From positions 21,068,161-21,132,160 of the forward strand of contig OY855906.1 in assembly GCA_963693305.1 (NCBI GenBank): DNA of 64,000 nucleotides. Reading direction: 5' to 3'. The first letter of the stretch is position 1. Each line of letters starts with the position of its first letter. Source of the DNA: Meandrina meandrites (taxonomy: Eukaryota > Cnidaria > Anthozoa > Scleractinia > Meandrinidae). This document shows, piece after piece, positions 11,713 to 22,601 of the stretch. The position numbers and the translations under genes are program-made. The notes below the pieces were generated by a model. The model had not been told where the DNA came from, made no database searches, and saw only the letters and a program-made list of their open reading frames with translations.

Positions 11713-11868
11713 AAGCTTTCCCTGTTTGGAAAGTGACGAAAATCGACGAACAACGGTGCAACGATACAGATTATAGTGCGCGTCGTCGCTAGTGCTGCCG
11801 AGGAGCAGAGTAAAAACTAGAATAACGATGAAAACTGTTGGACGGGCAAAAACATGGCCGGCCGACAT
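11713..11868 (-). pseudogene. CR1-like LINE N-terminal segment
   Basis: From an ATG at 11,868 the minus strand encodes a short hydrophobic stretch (VFIVILVFTLLLG) and then RCTVVRRFSSLSKQGKLPI, continuing past the 541-bp insertion into sequence reading WSKRGQTTIAMPDNQCFV down to about 11,000. This is the 5' part of the LINE coding region upstream of the endonuclease. Confidence 0.6.
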
Positions 11869-11879
11869 TATGAGATCCT

Positions 11880-12180
11880 CTCCAATTCATTATGAGATCA
11901 CTCGTTACAGCAAAAAAAGCAAAATGATCTCAGGAAGTTGGGGACGCGTTCGGGTAATTAAATTTACGTGATTATTACATGAAATCCTTCAGAATTTTTG
12001 CATAATTGTTCTTTGTTTTACTTAGCTACTTGACCACAACAATTCCATCCTCGGAAACCCAGGGCTTCAGATGGGAAGGGAAGGGGAAGGGAAGAGTCTC
12101 TCCCTTCCCGTCCCGTCCCCGTTGAAGCCCTGGGTTTTCGAGGATGCAACAATTCATACTGAAAGGTTGTTTTAAGAGAC
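11880..12180 (+). repeat. Interspersed repeat, copy 2, carrying a MITE
   Basis: Same family as 5,690-5,860 in the opposite orientation, sharing long near-identical stretches. This copy has been interrupted by a 101-bp element at 12,046-12,146. Confidence 0.75.
12037..12155. mobile_element. 101-bp MITE (12046-12146) with 9-bp target duplication
   Basis: CAACAATTC is duplicated at 12037-12045 and 12147-12155. The insert begins CATCCTCGGAAACCCAGGG and ends with its reverse complement (24-bp inverted repeats, one mismatch). The loop is a purine-rich GGGAAGGGG-type arm facing a pyrimidine arm, so the whole insert can fold into a hairpin. The other copy of the host repeat, at 5,694-5,702, shows the unoccupied site. 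Confidence 0.9.
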
Positions 12181-13268
12181 GGTCTCTGTAATTTCGGTCT
12201 CCTCGATCTGGCTTGAAATATAGATTTCGCTTATTTCTTGTGTGTTGCAAGACTTTCATGTACTTATACTAAAACCACAATCCGCTTGACCAGATAATTT
12301 ATTTTTTTCGAGTTTTTAAGGATTTTCGGTTCACCCAAACGAGCGCCCGTAACGACCAATGTCAGGGCTTAAATTTACCACAACTTTCAAGATGAATTTA
12401 ACAAAAACGAATAACCTCTGTACCAAAAAAACACCACAGCCAGTTATATTATGTCTTCTTGATTTATCACGCCGACTTTCATGAAGATTGACTTCGAATC
12501 AAGCCAGCAGCAAGACATTAACGACACCCCTATCACACACTTTGATGAAACACGCGAAAACGGATCAGATTCAAACTTTATTTTTGAAAACGTGAGGCGG
12601 TCTATTTGAGTCAAACCAACGCAGCCGAAAAGTAGATACAAAAGACAATGTCACTACAGAAGGAAACCTTGCGGTATCGTCTTATTGAAACATTTATAGC
12701 TGTGCAAACTTGCCAAATTTCGACGATCTTCATGTTTGCCGCCATTTTGAGGTCCTCGTCAGGACGAAGTGTTTCATCAACTTGCCTCACAGATGTATCT
12801 AAAACCATCAGAAATAAAGAAAAAGTCAATATAAATGTATTACAGTTCAAATGAAAGAGTTAAAATCGTGTTTATAACAAAAACTCAGGAAACTCGACCT
12901 ACATTTCAACCATTTCTGGAGATGAAAAATAGGTCATCACTGTTCGAATTTTATTCGATGATTCCACAAGACATAACAGTATCTGACACGCCAACTTCGA
13001 CTCGATGTAGCGTTTGAATCAGGTAAAGGTAGTTACCTCGTAATCTCCCTTTCTTCCATGCGTATAGCGAACTTGTTTTTACGACAAAACGTCGAACATC
13101 GGCGAAGAAGCAAACGAACCGGTCATGTTTATCTATCGGTACATACTTTATGTATGGGGTATCGTATTGTACCGTACAGTGCCTCATTCGAGCCTCATAC
13201 ATGAAGTAGTGACCTCGAAGCCGGTTCTTGAGGTATAATAGTGATCAAATTTAGGGTAGGATAGCATG
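12181..13268. other. Mostly non-coding; one exon-like stretch on the minus strand
   Basis: No complete gene. On the minus strand an acceptor-like GATGGTTTTAG is followed from 12,798 down to about 12,666 by an open stretch (SVRQVDETLRPDEDLKMAA...) that could be an exon of an unidentified gene; the support is weak. The rest shows no recognisable feature. Confidence 0.3.
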
Positions 13269-15851
13269 GGGTGTCGGTCGTTTCGCATACAAGTCGTTTC
13301 GCATACAAGTCGATTCGCATACATCGAGGTCGTTTCGCAGACACGATCTTGGTCGATTCGCATACATCGAAGTCGTTTCGCCGACACGATCTTGGTCGAT
13401 TCGCATACATCCAAAAAGTGCAAAATACATTGAAAAAGTTCTCATAAAGACTCTAACAAGATAGCTGCAGGACAGAGAAATAAACTTAACCTCGACCCGG
13501 CGATATGCGCGTGTTACGTGTCGTGCGTTACGATACATAATATATAGATTTAGGCAGGCCTAAAAGCGGAGCTCCCATTTATTAATTTTTGCTTGAATTT
13601 AGTGTTTGATGTCCCTGCACTTTATTGGGTTCCCCACGTATGCACGGAGGCGCACATATCAAATTTTAGTATAAAAACTTTTTACAACTTTTACTGTACA
13701 CGAATAAACCTCCTAGAGCAAATCAGTGTGAAAAAGGACCTCGATGAAGGCAAGGAAATTTGTTTTGATTTACTTCAAAACAGTCAAGGCAACACAATCA
13801 ACTCAAGGCAAGAAAAAAACAGCGCGAAAAGAAGTCAACACGCGGCTAAAGAAAATGAGTTCACGCCAGAACAAAAAAAACACGGCTGCAAAACAAACCT
13901 GGCAAATTCATTGCGAGCCGGTTATGCAAGTTATTTTAAAGCAGTTTTTTGTGTGAGTTGTGGCAGTTTGTGATTTCGAAGTGGTGCTCGCTATCTATCT
14001 AACAAGCGAACAATGTAGTTTGAGCGGTCTTGTTTTGGTTCCATGATTAACTATTCTGTTTTTATCGTACACGTTGCTTAATACGTTAGAGAATTCAGTT
14101 TACGTAGAGAACTAAATGAATTTTCTTTGTTTCTGGTAAGCAAATGTGCGGTAGAAAAAGTCTGAACTCACTCACCCAGGCACAGGTAATACGCAACGAA
14201 ACCGGCGTAAAGAATTGTTTACGAATCTTAAATCACGAGTACGAGATTTAACATACACTCACTGAAATAAACAATCCGAGCGAAAATAGAGCAGTTGGAT
14301 AATAAATCGCTTAAATTCATTTTAGTGTGCAGTATCATTGAGTAGTTTTACTAGTTTTGATTTGGACTTGTTCAGTTTGCGGGATTTTCCTCAGTATAAG
14401 TGTAGTTTGTAATATTTTGCAAAGGCGAAACGTGTTTTTGATCCGAGTACATGTAGTTCAATAATTTAATTTTCTTTTAAAATGAAAATCCAAAAATGAA
14501 CTAAAACACAGCATTTGAAACCAAACATTTAATGGACAACGTCTGTATAAAATGTACAAAAGTGATTAAAGCTAAGAGGTTTGAAAGCAGCATTAAGAAA
14601 TAATGGAATTTATAAATATGTAAGCCTACGGAAAGATCTGAAAAACGATACAACTTCGAATTCGTTTATAAATGACTGAAGACAGATTCTCACAATAAAA
14701 ACAGACTTCAGCTTAGGGTATAAATAACGTTTGTTACCTTATATTTGGAAAAGGCTTGTAAATTCTGCAGGGCAAAGCTTTCAAACCAGCACCATATTAA
14801 AATTATATCGGAAACGAACACGCCAGTCTCCATTTGAGCTTACTCCAACTCCAACTCCATCGACATACACATTATATGAATTATCAGCGAAGATCAATCT
14901 CTTCCTTTCTTACGGTGTAGCTGTTGACAGTCTTTTATCCATCACTTCTTGAACTTGACCGGCTCTGAGCTCCCTTTTAGTTCGGCTTAAAGTCAGCTTA
15001 ATTAAGCAGCTGCAGGAACCGTAGACAGTTCTTTAACTCTCGCTGTTTTTGACTTCTTGTCCGATATATCATATTCAGGTTGGCAAACATTTCGGATGTT
15101 CACGCTAAGAGGCTATCCCTAAATCATTTGGCATACGTTTCCATGATGTAGATGAGTAAATAAAGCAAGAAATATTCACGAAGATCTATGTTTTCCAGCA
15201 GCTTTGTTCGCCTCTTTCATTCAGCTTAAAAAGCGAACAAGGTGCCACCCGTGCCACAGATTTTTGCCGCCTTTTCATACAATCCCGTCGTTTAAGTTAA
15301 AATGAAATGTCCAGATCATTTTATAACATGAGAAAAAAAACCTCTGAAGTAATGCAGTGTTCTCACAAATTTTTACGACAGGTAACTCAACTCTAAATGA
15401 ACCGAATATGTTTTTGTGTCACGTTTTGCGTAAGAAGGACTCCAAATCACTCTCCAAATCAAGGACAAAGGCTAACAGGCAAATCAGGCAAACTCGTCCC
15501 CAGGCCTAATCCGTGCGTGCGTACGTACGGACGGACATGACGTCATAACCAAATTTTCTCGGCTTGATGGATTTACCAAATTCTATAGCTATGGATGCTC
15601 CGACCGCGGGCGCCTTCGGCGCCCGCGGGAGCTCCGCTAATAACAACACGCGCATATCGCCGGGTCGAGGTTAAGTTTATTTCTCTGTCCTACAGCTATC
15701 TTGTTAGAGTGTTTATGAGAACTTTTTCAATATATTTTGCACGTTTTCGATGTATGCGAATCGACCAAGATCGTGTCTGCGAATCGTCTGCGAAACGACC
15801 TCGATGTATGCGAATCGACTTGTATGCGAAACGACCGGCTTCCATAGCATG
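13261..15851. mobile_element. 2.58-kb foldback DNA transposon (13269-15843), 8-bp target duplication
   Basis: ATAGCATG occurs at 13261-13268 and 15844-15851. Between them the left arm (13,269-13,515) and right arm (15,650-15,843) are inverted copies made of CGTTTCGCATACAAGTCG-type words and tandem GTCTGCGAAACGAC units, then a conserved segment containing ATATCGCCGGGTCGAGGTTA (as read on the right arm). Interior about 2.1 kb without a transposase; a frame at 13,593-13,973 looks like chance. The 8-bp duplication suggests a hAT-like mobiliser. Confidence 0.85.
15604..15628. repeat. Perfect GC-rich hairpin
   Basis: CCGCGGGCGCC, a 3-base loop TTC, then GGCGCCCGCGG: an 11-bp perfect stem inside the foldback transposon. 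It follows GTGCGTGCGTACGTACGG-type sequence. Function unknown; could be the end of a nested short repeat. Confidence 0.8.
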
Positions 15852-15987
15852 CTATTGCGTGACATGTTCGGACGAAAAACTATTGTCTTCTACCGTCTCT
15901 TCTACCACGAGCCTGCGATTTCTAATGGTAAGCTGCTGGTAAGGGAAGCCGGAAGACTTCTTGGCGCTTTCGACTCACAACGAAAAG

Positions 15988-16128
15988 ATGCCGGCGAAGA
16001 GACGACAGAGCGATTTTAGGGATTGCTCTCCCATTTCATCTCCATCGAAGAAGGCAAGAAAAGTTAGCCAGGAAAGTGCTCCACCTGAAAGGGTATCTTC
16101 TTCGGATAACGAGGTGGAAGATTCACTG
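15988..16128 (+). CDS. Probable first coding exon of an unidentified gene
   Basis: An ATG at 15988 opens 47 codons, rich in Ser, Lys and Arg (MPAKRRQSDF..., SPSKKARKV as a nuclear-localisation-like stretch, then acidic SSSDNEVEDSL). The exon ends exactly at a codon boundary before a consensus donor GTAAGC at 16129. This is what the N-terminus of a nuclear protein looks like, but no domain is present, so I do not name it. Downstream exons are not found; the next 7 kb is a LINE on the opposite strand, which could sit in its first intron. Confidence 0.45.
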
Positions 16129-16143
16129 GTAAGCTGCGGCTAA

Positions 16144-16440
16144 GTCGCGAAAGCTGTTAAGCTTAACATGTCGTCACGTTTCGATCCGAAAGTTGAAAAC
16201 TAGTTAACGGAGACAAGTATAGCTTTTTTTTAGCTGTTTCTGTTGAATTGTCCGGTCAATTTATATGCTTCTAGAGCTTTTAAAATAGTGGCTTAAATCT
16301 TGAAATTGGTGAATTAAAATTGTTTTCGATTTCGTTTTTAAGCAAATGCATACTTAGTAATATTTACAACCAGAAAAAAAAATAGGAAAAATAGGAAATT
16401 TTATCTAAAAAATAGGAGAATCTTACAAAATAGAAATAAT
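16144..16440. other. No gene recognised
   Basis: AT-rich DNA up to the A-rich 3' end of the following LINE (ATAGGAAAAATAGGAAA type repeats near 16,380-16,420). Possible intron of the exon at 15,988. Confidence 0.4.
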
Positions 16441-16446
16441 CACTTT

Positions 16447-17560
16447 TTAAAGCAGGCATGACCATCTATAATTGAACTTTTGGAGTGTTTTTTGAGCAAT
16501 CGCGATTTCTTTTAATATTTGCAGTTTGTCTTGTAGTCGCAAAAGAAAGCTTTGGAAGCACGGTTCGTCTTGGTGACCATTTGAGCAAAAGATGTGATAT
16601 TTTGCTAGTATAATTGAGTAGTTTAGTGCCTGCCAGTGTGATGTTTTCTCAAAGCAGCCATAGAGTATTTGGCTCTGATTTAGGAGAAGTGTTTCTTGCG
16701 TTTTTTCATGCCACCAATCTTGAAAAGTTTTCCAGAAAGACGTTGCCTTTGTACAATTAACAAACAAATGGTTTAAGGTTTGTTTTTCGCTCTTGCAGAA
16801 GGGACAAAGGTCACTGTCCGAAATACCATCGCGATGTAGACTCATTTGTGTGGGAAGTATGTTATGGATAATTTTGTATTGGAACATAATAATTTTAACC
16901 TCTTTTGTAATCGTAAAGGGAAGTTGATAGACTTTATGAACATTGTTTTCAGTAAAGTTATGGCGCAGGATCTTGCTTTGCGAAGTCGGCTGTACAAAAG
17001 TGCTTTTTAAGATAGTGGAGTAAATAGATCTTGTGGACTATACTTGATTGTCCGTATGCTTGATGTTATTAATTTGACTGCATCGTTTAAGCTGATTTTC
17101 CACGCACTAGGAATGGCTTCGATAAGACCATAGAAAACAGTAAAAGGCACATCTAGGTTATATTTGGTTTTGAACTCGTCAAAGACATAGAATTTTCCGT
17201 AATCGTTTAATAAATGATGTAAATGAATAATGCTTTTAGAAAACCAGTTTCTATAGAAGATCGGCTTTTTATCTATTCGGATATTGCGGTTATTCCATAG
17301 GACTTCATCTTTGATATCAGTTTTGTTGATCGATAGCATTTTAAAATACTGCCAATATTCAAGAATTGAGTGATAGAAATCAGGGAGGTTGTCAAGCGTT
17401 GTGTTTTCATATCATAGTTACAGCTTATTAAGAATGTGAAATTTCCATAACGTTGCAAAAGATGGTTTGGGATAACTTTCCACGAAGCAGGCGATTGGTT
17501 TTGAAGTCTATTGATCCAGGCAATCTTTAGAGCTTTTTCCATGATTGCGAAATCACACAT
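16447..17560 (-). pseudogene. LINE ORF2 C-terminal part, frameshifted
   Basis: After the 878-codon part the coding continues in other frames: 17,560-17,345 (MEKALKIAWINRLQNQ), 17,339-17,007 (FYRNWFSKSIIHLHHLL...), and 16,887-16,447, which contains the zinc knuckle LCPFCKSEKQTLNHLFVNC and ends FNYRWSCLL. These are the usual order of C-terminal segments in Tx1-type LINEs. Frame changes near 17,555, 17,340 and 16,890-17,000 show inactivation or sequencing error at homopolymers. Confidence 0.8.
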
Positions 17561-20189
17561 TTTTAGTCCACCGTGCTTTTTTTTCGCTAATTATAGTCTT
17601 TCTTTTGATTTTTGGAGGTTTACTGTCCCAAATAAAGTTGAACGTTATTTTATTGATTTTTTCAATATAGTGGTGCGGGATATGTAAAACAGATGCATTA
17701 AAAATCAATTTAGAAAGGCCTAACGTTTTAACTATATTTATCTTCCCATACAGCGTCAGTTTTCTTCTCTGCCACATTTGGAGTGATTTCTCTAAATCTC
17801 GTATTTTGGCATCGAAGTTAAGCTCATCTGCATCAGTTTGGTTGTGCGAGAAAAAAACACCTAAAGAAAGTATTGGATCTTTTGGCCACTTAAAACCAAA
17901 GGGGGTGTCTTGGTTGTCCTTCCACTGGCCTAACCACAATGCCTCAGTCCTAGACGTAATAATTTCTAATCCGGAAAGAGAACTAAATTCTTCGAGTAAG
18001 TTAAGCAGCTCTAAAACCGAGTCTCTGTCACGAACAAAAACAGTAGTGTCATCAGCATACTGAGCAATTTTTATTTCGTGGTTGTTAACTTCAATACCTT
18101 TCACAGATGATTTGTTTTTCAAAGCTCTTGCGAAGAGTTCTATTCCCAAGACGAAGAGTATTCCTGATAGGGGACAACCCTGACGAACCCCTCTTTGTAG
18201 GGGAAAGAAAGTAGAAGCATGGCCATTATTAATGACGCAACTAGAGACATCTTTGTAAAATATTTTGATCCAACTCAAAATGTCCGGTCCAAAGTTAAAA
18301 AGTTCCAGAGCGGCGTTGAGGTAGGGCCATTCAATCGAGTCGAAAGCTTTTTTGAAGTCAAGGAAAATAGCTATTCCTTTTTGCTTTGTTAAATTTGTGA
18401 AATGCAGTACGTCTTGTATTAGGCGGATGTTTTCGCCAATGTAACGACCTTTGACATAACCAGTTTGGTCAACGTTTATGATATTGGGCAGCACCTTCTC
18501 AATTTTTTTTGCTATGGTTTTAGTGAGTATTTTGTAGTCCACGTTTAACAGAGATATCGGCCTTAGGTTCTCTAAAGACGTTTTGTCCTTGCTTTTTTTT
18601 GGAATGAGTGAGATAACTCCCCTTCTTTGAGTTATAGAGAGCATTCCAGATTGAAAGGCATAATTGAAGCTGTCTGTCATTTCTTTGCTGATTTCGGGCC
18701 AAAAGAAGCGGTACAATTCTACTGGGAAATCGTCCGTGCCTGGCGTTTTTCGTGATTCGAAATTTTTAAGAGCTTCGTAACATTCATCTTCGGTGACTTG
18801 TCCCTCGCAAGATGTTTTCTCATCTTCGGTAAGTGTTGTTATGTTTTCTGGGTTAAAGAAAATCGAATTTTCAAATTTTTCTGGGTTTACATTTTTTGTT
18901 TTATACAGAAACTCATAGAAAAGTTTTTCTCTATCCAGAATTTCGAATTGATTGCTAGTAAAAATATTTTTGCCAATTTTTAACCTTGTTACTGTTTTAT
19001 TGTTATAATTTCTTTTCTCTAGACCGTAGAAGTAATTTGAATTTCGCTCACCTTGCTCGTGCCATCTCACTTTGCCCCTTAGAATAGCTACTTTTGTCTT
19101 GTGAGTCATGATTCTTTTAAGCCGCGATTTTTCTGCTTGAAGTTCAATTATTATGCTTCTATTGTGAGGGTGCTTTTCAGCTTGTGCCTGCAGGGCATTG
19201 ATTTTTTCTTGCAGCGCAATTTCTCTATCTCTAAATGCTTTAGCTTTTCGTTTGGAATATTTTACCGTGAAGCCCCTAATTTCCATCTTAAGGTCCCACC
19301 TTGAGGTTGAATCAACTAAACCAGAGTATTTTGATTTAAATTCAGGGATATTTATTCGTAGGGTGTCAATGTAGAATTCATCCTGAAGGAGCGCGGTATT
19401 AAACTTCCAAAACCCGGGACCTTTTCTTTGAGCTAAGGCTTCTGATTGGATGTGAATAGATATTGCTGAATGGTCGCTTTCAGGTGCAAGTAGAATGTCA
19501 CAAATTTTAGTTAGATTGCTGAGTTCGTCTGAGATAAGGAAATAGTCTAACCGGCATTGTACTTTTAGTGATTTGTTTCTCCAAGTAAAACGAGAGAGTT
19601 CAGGATTTTGATTTCGCCAGATGTCCCGTAAGTTGTAAGACTCACAAAGCGTTTCAATACTCTTTATGACGGAAGCTTTTTTAGTGACAGGTTTGCCACC
19701 CATTTTGTCCTTTGAAGAACGCGTGCAATTAAAATCGCCTCCTATTATTATATTTTCTTGAGCGAATTCTTGCAACAGCGGGTTTAGTTTTGAGAAAAAC
19801 GTTATTTGCTGATTAATGTCATTTGGAGCGTAAATATTGACAAGAACAATAGACTGTTGATCAAGTGAAAGCTTAAGGATAATGAACCTGCCATTCTTAT
19901 CAGAAATAACTCTTTCGATTTTACACTCTAGCGAGGGGTTAATTAAGATCATCACGCCTTTACTGTGGTTTGTGCCATGACTGAAAAACACATTACCTCC
20001 CCATTCATTTCTCCACTGAGATATGCATAAATTTGTACAGTAGCATTCTTGCAGAAAGATAAACTGTTGTTTTTGTTTGTGTAGCCACTGAAAAACTAAC
20101 CGGCGTTTGAATGTTTTGTTTAGACCTCTTACATTTAGAGACAGGCATTTTAGGTTTAGATCGTTCGTTGCATTCATATTTTCTGCCAT
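17553..20189 (-). CDS. LINE ORF2: AP endonuclease and reverse transcriptase (878 codons)
   Basis: An open frame with an N-terminal apurinic endonuclease (LSLNVRGLN with Asn about residue 19, FLQECYC with catalytic Glu, GGDFNCT, SDHSAIS at the end of the domain) and a reverse transcriptase (LRPISLLNVDYKILTK, YVKGRYIGENIR, FLDFKKAFDSIEW, GVRQGCPLSGILF, and QYADDTTVF with the two catalytic Asp). It nicks target DNA and copies LINE RNA at the nick. The thumb follows (MWQRRKLTLYGKINIVKTL). It stops early at 17,553 by frameshift. Start chosen at the first ATG before the endonuclease; a gap of about 410 bases separates it from ORF1. Confidence 0.9.
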   Translation of the reverse strand: MAENMNATNDLNLKCLSLNVRGLNKTFKRRLVFQWLHKQKQQFIFLQECYCTNLCISQWRNEWGGNVFFSHGTNHSKGVMILINPSLECKIERVISDKNGRFIILKLSLDQQSIVLVNIYAPNDINQQITFFSKLNPLLQEFAQENIIIGGDFNCTRSSKDKMGGKPVTKKASVIKSIETLCESYNLRDIWRNQNPELSRFTWRNKSLKVQCRLDYFLISDELSNLTKICDILLAPESDHSAISIHIQSEALAQRKGPGFWKFNTALLQDEFYIDTLRINIPEFKSKYSGLVDSTSRWDLKMEIRGFTVKYSKRKAKAFRDREIALQEKINALQAQAEKHPHNRSIIIELQAEKSRLKRIMTHKTKVAILRGKVRWHEQGERNSNYFYGLEKRNYNNKTVTRLKIGKNIFTSNQFEILDREKLFYEFLYKTKNVNPEKFENSIFFNPENITTLTEDEKTSCEGQVTEDECYEALKNFESRKTPGTDDFPVELYRFFWPEISKEMTDSFNYAFQSGMLSITQRRGVISLIPKKSKDKTSLENLRPISLLNVDYKILTKTIAKKIEKVLPNIINVDQTGYVKGRYIGENIRLIQDVLHFTNLTKQKGIAIFLDFKKAFDSIEWPYLNAALELFNFGPDILSWIKIFYKDVSSCVINNGHASTFFPLQRGVRQGCPLSGILFVLGIELFARALKNKSSVKGIEVNNHEIKIAQYADDTTVFVRDRDSVLELLNLLEEFSSLSGLEIITSRTEALWLGQWKDNQDTPFGFKWPKDPILSLGVFFSHNQTDADELNFDAKIRDLEKSLQMWQRRKLTLYGKINIVKTLGLSKLIFNASVLHIPHHYIEKINKITFNFIWDSKPPKIKRKTIISEKKARWTKNV

Positions 20190-20602
20190 TAAGATGTAAA
20201 CAAGGTGTACCGTGCATAGTCGACCAAGGGCGAACCGTGCTGTTCATCGACCGCAAAGAAAATTTTAGTGTATGCGAGCTAGAGGAAATAAGTGAATGCA
20301 TATTCATTGTATGTGCGTTAACGTCAATAAGAAAAGATGATCGTAATCTATTTTTAAGAGCACGTTCATGTACAGAAGTTATGGTATAAACGTTAAATAA
20401 CATAAAACACAGAAAACTACTAGAAATCTTACACAAATACACAAGTAAGAAGGTGCACATTGGCCTAGTGGGGGATAAACACGTAATTGTAGAAGAAATT
20501 TTACTTCTTAACATAAAACTGAGAGCCGAGACAAAGCCAACCGCTCAGGCTCGGTTTTGCTGGATGTTTATCAACAATAGATGCCTTGAGTTAGACAACA
20601 TC

Positions 20603-21099
20603 TTAGGCAGTAGATTCCTGGAACTCGGCTGGAATGCTAGAAATGTCGTATACGTTGTTGTCGATAAAGAGAGTTCTGTTGACAACCTTTGCTTCTCGCC
20701 CTGCTTTCTTGGCTACAAACATAGCTTTAATGAGTGTTTTCCTTTCTCTTTGGATTGCTCTTGCGAAGTCTTGGGTTATGTAGGCCTCCTTGTATCTGGT
20801 AGAGGATTTAAATCGATTCTTGACCGAAAAAACAGCATCCCTATCCTCTCTTATGACGAATCTTGCTATGATCGGGCGAGGGCGTGAAGCAGATGTTTCA
20901 TTACTTGGTGGTTTCCCGACGCGTTGGACAGCGTGGAATCTAATATCATCGGCATTAATTTTGAGATCATTCTCAATAATATCATAAATAATATCCTGGC
21001 AGATTTCACTCTTTGTCTCGGGAATGTTCATGAACCGTAAGTTTTCACGTCGAGTGTAATTCTCTAGAGCAATGAGGCTCTCTTGTGCCTCTTTTAGAG
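20603..21099 (-). CDS. LINE ORF1, C-terminal part
   Basis: Continues the ORF1 frame after the transposon insertion: ALKEAQESLIALENYTRREN, FMNIPETK, then a domain resembling the L1 ORF1p RNA-binding and C-terminal region (IIARFVIREDRDAVF, ITQDFARAIQRERKTL). ORF1 proteins of this type coat LINE RNA and act as chaperones. In frame with the N-terminal part at 22,602-23,033 when the inserted element and one CCGG copy are ignored. Confidence 0.75.
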
Positions 21100-22601
21100 C
21101 CGGTGTCTTAGCGGATTTGGACCCCCCGGTCCAAATCCGCTAGCGAATATGGACCCCCCGGTCCAAATCCGCTAGCGGATATGGACCCCCGGGAGTCCAT
21201 ATTCGCTAGCGGATTTGGACCCCCCCTCACGAATTTGGACCCCCCAACAAAAGTGATCATACTTTACTTTCGTACTCGTGGAGTCGTTAACGAATGAAAG
21301 AAAAGATGATTTAACGTCAATACAAATATTTCATGGACATTGAAAAGAGGAAACAGAGAAAGTACGCCCCGAAGTTTACCAAACACAGCATGCATGTCCA
21401 ATGCAAAATTTATTTTATTGTCAATATCCCGAAGCAACGTTTTCCAAACGAGAATCAAGTGTCATTTTTGTTGACCCGAGCCTAAAGTGCAGAACCAAAT
21501 TTATAAAACAATTTCGGCTATTAAGTCCCTAATGTTAGTTTTTTTTTTACATTTTTAACATTCATTTTAGTTTTTAACGGTTGGTGTGATATCTGTAGAT
21601 TTTTACCGACCAAATTAAATGTAGGTGTAGATGTAGAAAATACATGTTCGATGGAGGGAATTTACAAAACCTGAAAAGATAAAGGACAATAAAAGATTAC
21701 TACTGGACTATTACTATAGTTTTCTTTTTGTTTTTACTTTATACAATAGATTTCCTCTATCTAGCTTTCGCTTTGCCGATAAAACAAAGAGCAATTTTCT
21801 CGACTTTTACAGCGTAAGAAGTCTTTTGTTTGTAGCATAAGCTTTGTTAAAGGTTGTAAACTTGAAATAGAAAGATTTTCACAAAAAGCGCAAACGCGAG
21901 TTTTGTTGCTTCTTTGAAAATAAGGCCTGGTTTAAAAGTCGCATTTTACATGCACTTAATTCGGCATTTTGATTCGGCGCATGTGAAATGCGACGTTTAA
22001 ACCAGGCCGATACCGTTAGTCTATAATTGCAATTATTTTTGTCCATGTTAAGCCGTGAAATAAGAATAGAATGAACTTCGCGTTTTTCTAAGCCTACAAG
22101 TTGCCGTTAGACTAGAGCGATTTCGAAAGCCGCAACTGAAACAAGATTAACAATTCCATTGCTAACAGGATCCTTAGTTAGACGCTGTCATTAGTCCGGT
22201 CTTTAGTTTTCGTTAAGCTTGTCATTGAATTATAGTCCTTTTCTGTAATAATTCAGAGGCCTGCCATAGAACGCAAAGTTGCATCGTTATTATATGAAGT
22301 TATTATATTATTTATAATAAACATGCCAGAATTAAAGCGAGATATGTATTTGTCTTCATTCTGTTAGTTACGAGTTTTGTGTTGTCATTCAAGGGAACGT
22401 TTAAAAAAAGCTTGCAAATGGAAAAATTTACTGAGTGAGGAGGAAAAAAGGCTTAAAATATCAATTGTTTAGGGGGGTCAAAATCCGCGAAGGGGGGTCC
22501 ATATCTGCTAGCGGATTTGGTCCGGGGGGTCCATATCCGCTAGCGGATTTGGACCGCGGGGTCCAAATCCGCGGGGGGGTCCAAATCCGCTGTGACACCG
22601 G
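21100..22601. mobile_element. 1.49-kb DNA transposon (21104-22597) with CCGG target duplication
   Basis: Both ends consist of alternating GCGGATTTGGACCCCCC and GCTAGCGGATATGGACCCC words in opposite orientation. The left end is TGTCTTAGCGGATTTGG and the right end is the inverse of TGTCACAGCGGATTTGG. CCGG flanks both sides (21100-21103, 22598-22601). Removing the element with one CCGG keeps the ORF1 frame open, which fixes both ends. The interior has no transposase but carries a nested 85-bp hairpin MITE. Superfamily not assigned. Confidence 0.85.
21924..22008. mobile_element. 85-bp hairpin MITE (GGCCTGGTTTAAA family), copy 1
   Basis: Begins GGCCTGGTTTAAAAGTCGC and ends with the near-perfect reverse complement GCGACGTTTAAACCAGGCC. 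The arms also contain CATTTTACATGC / GCATGTGAAATG. A longer copy is at 44,368-44,741. Confidence 0.8.

Larger units (their letters stand above)
6262..11868 (-). mobile_element. CR1/L2-like LINE, nearly full length, split by two DNA transposons
   Basis: On the minus strand the element runs from an N-terminal segment starting near 11,868 (hydrophobic VFIVILVFTLLL, then RRFSSLSKQGKLPI), through an AP endonuclease (10,957 to 10,064), reverse transcriptase (8,033 to about 6,700) and C-terminal tail (to 6,262). Two insertions interrupt it: 11,164-11,704 and 8,040-10,057. Removing each with one copy of its target duplication restores the reading frame, which fixes the nesting order. Without them the LINE is about 3 kb, normal for this clade. 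Several frameshifts and stops make it inactive. Confidence 0.85.

Noticed and set aside
13593..13973. 126-codon frame in the foldback transposon
   Set aside because: Low-complexity, A-rich and without any recognisable domain; the alternative frame over the same DNA is equally open.
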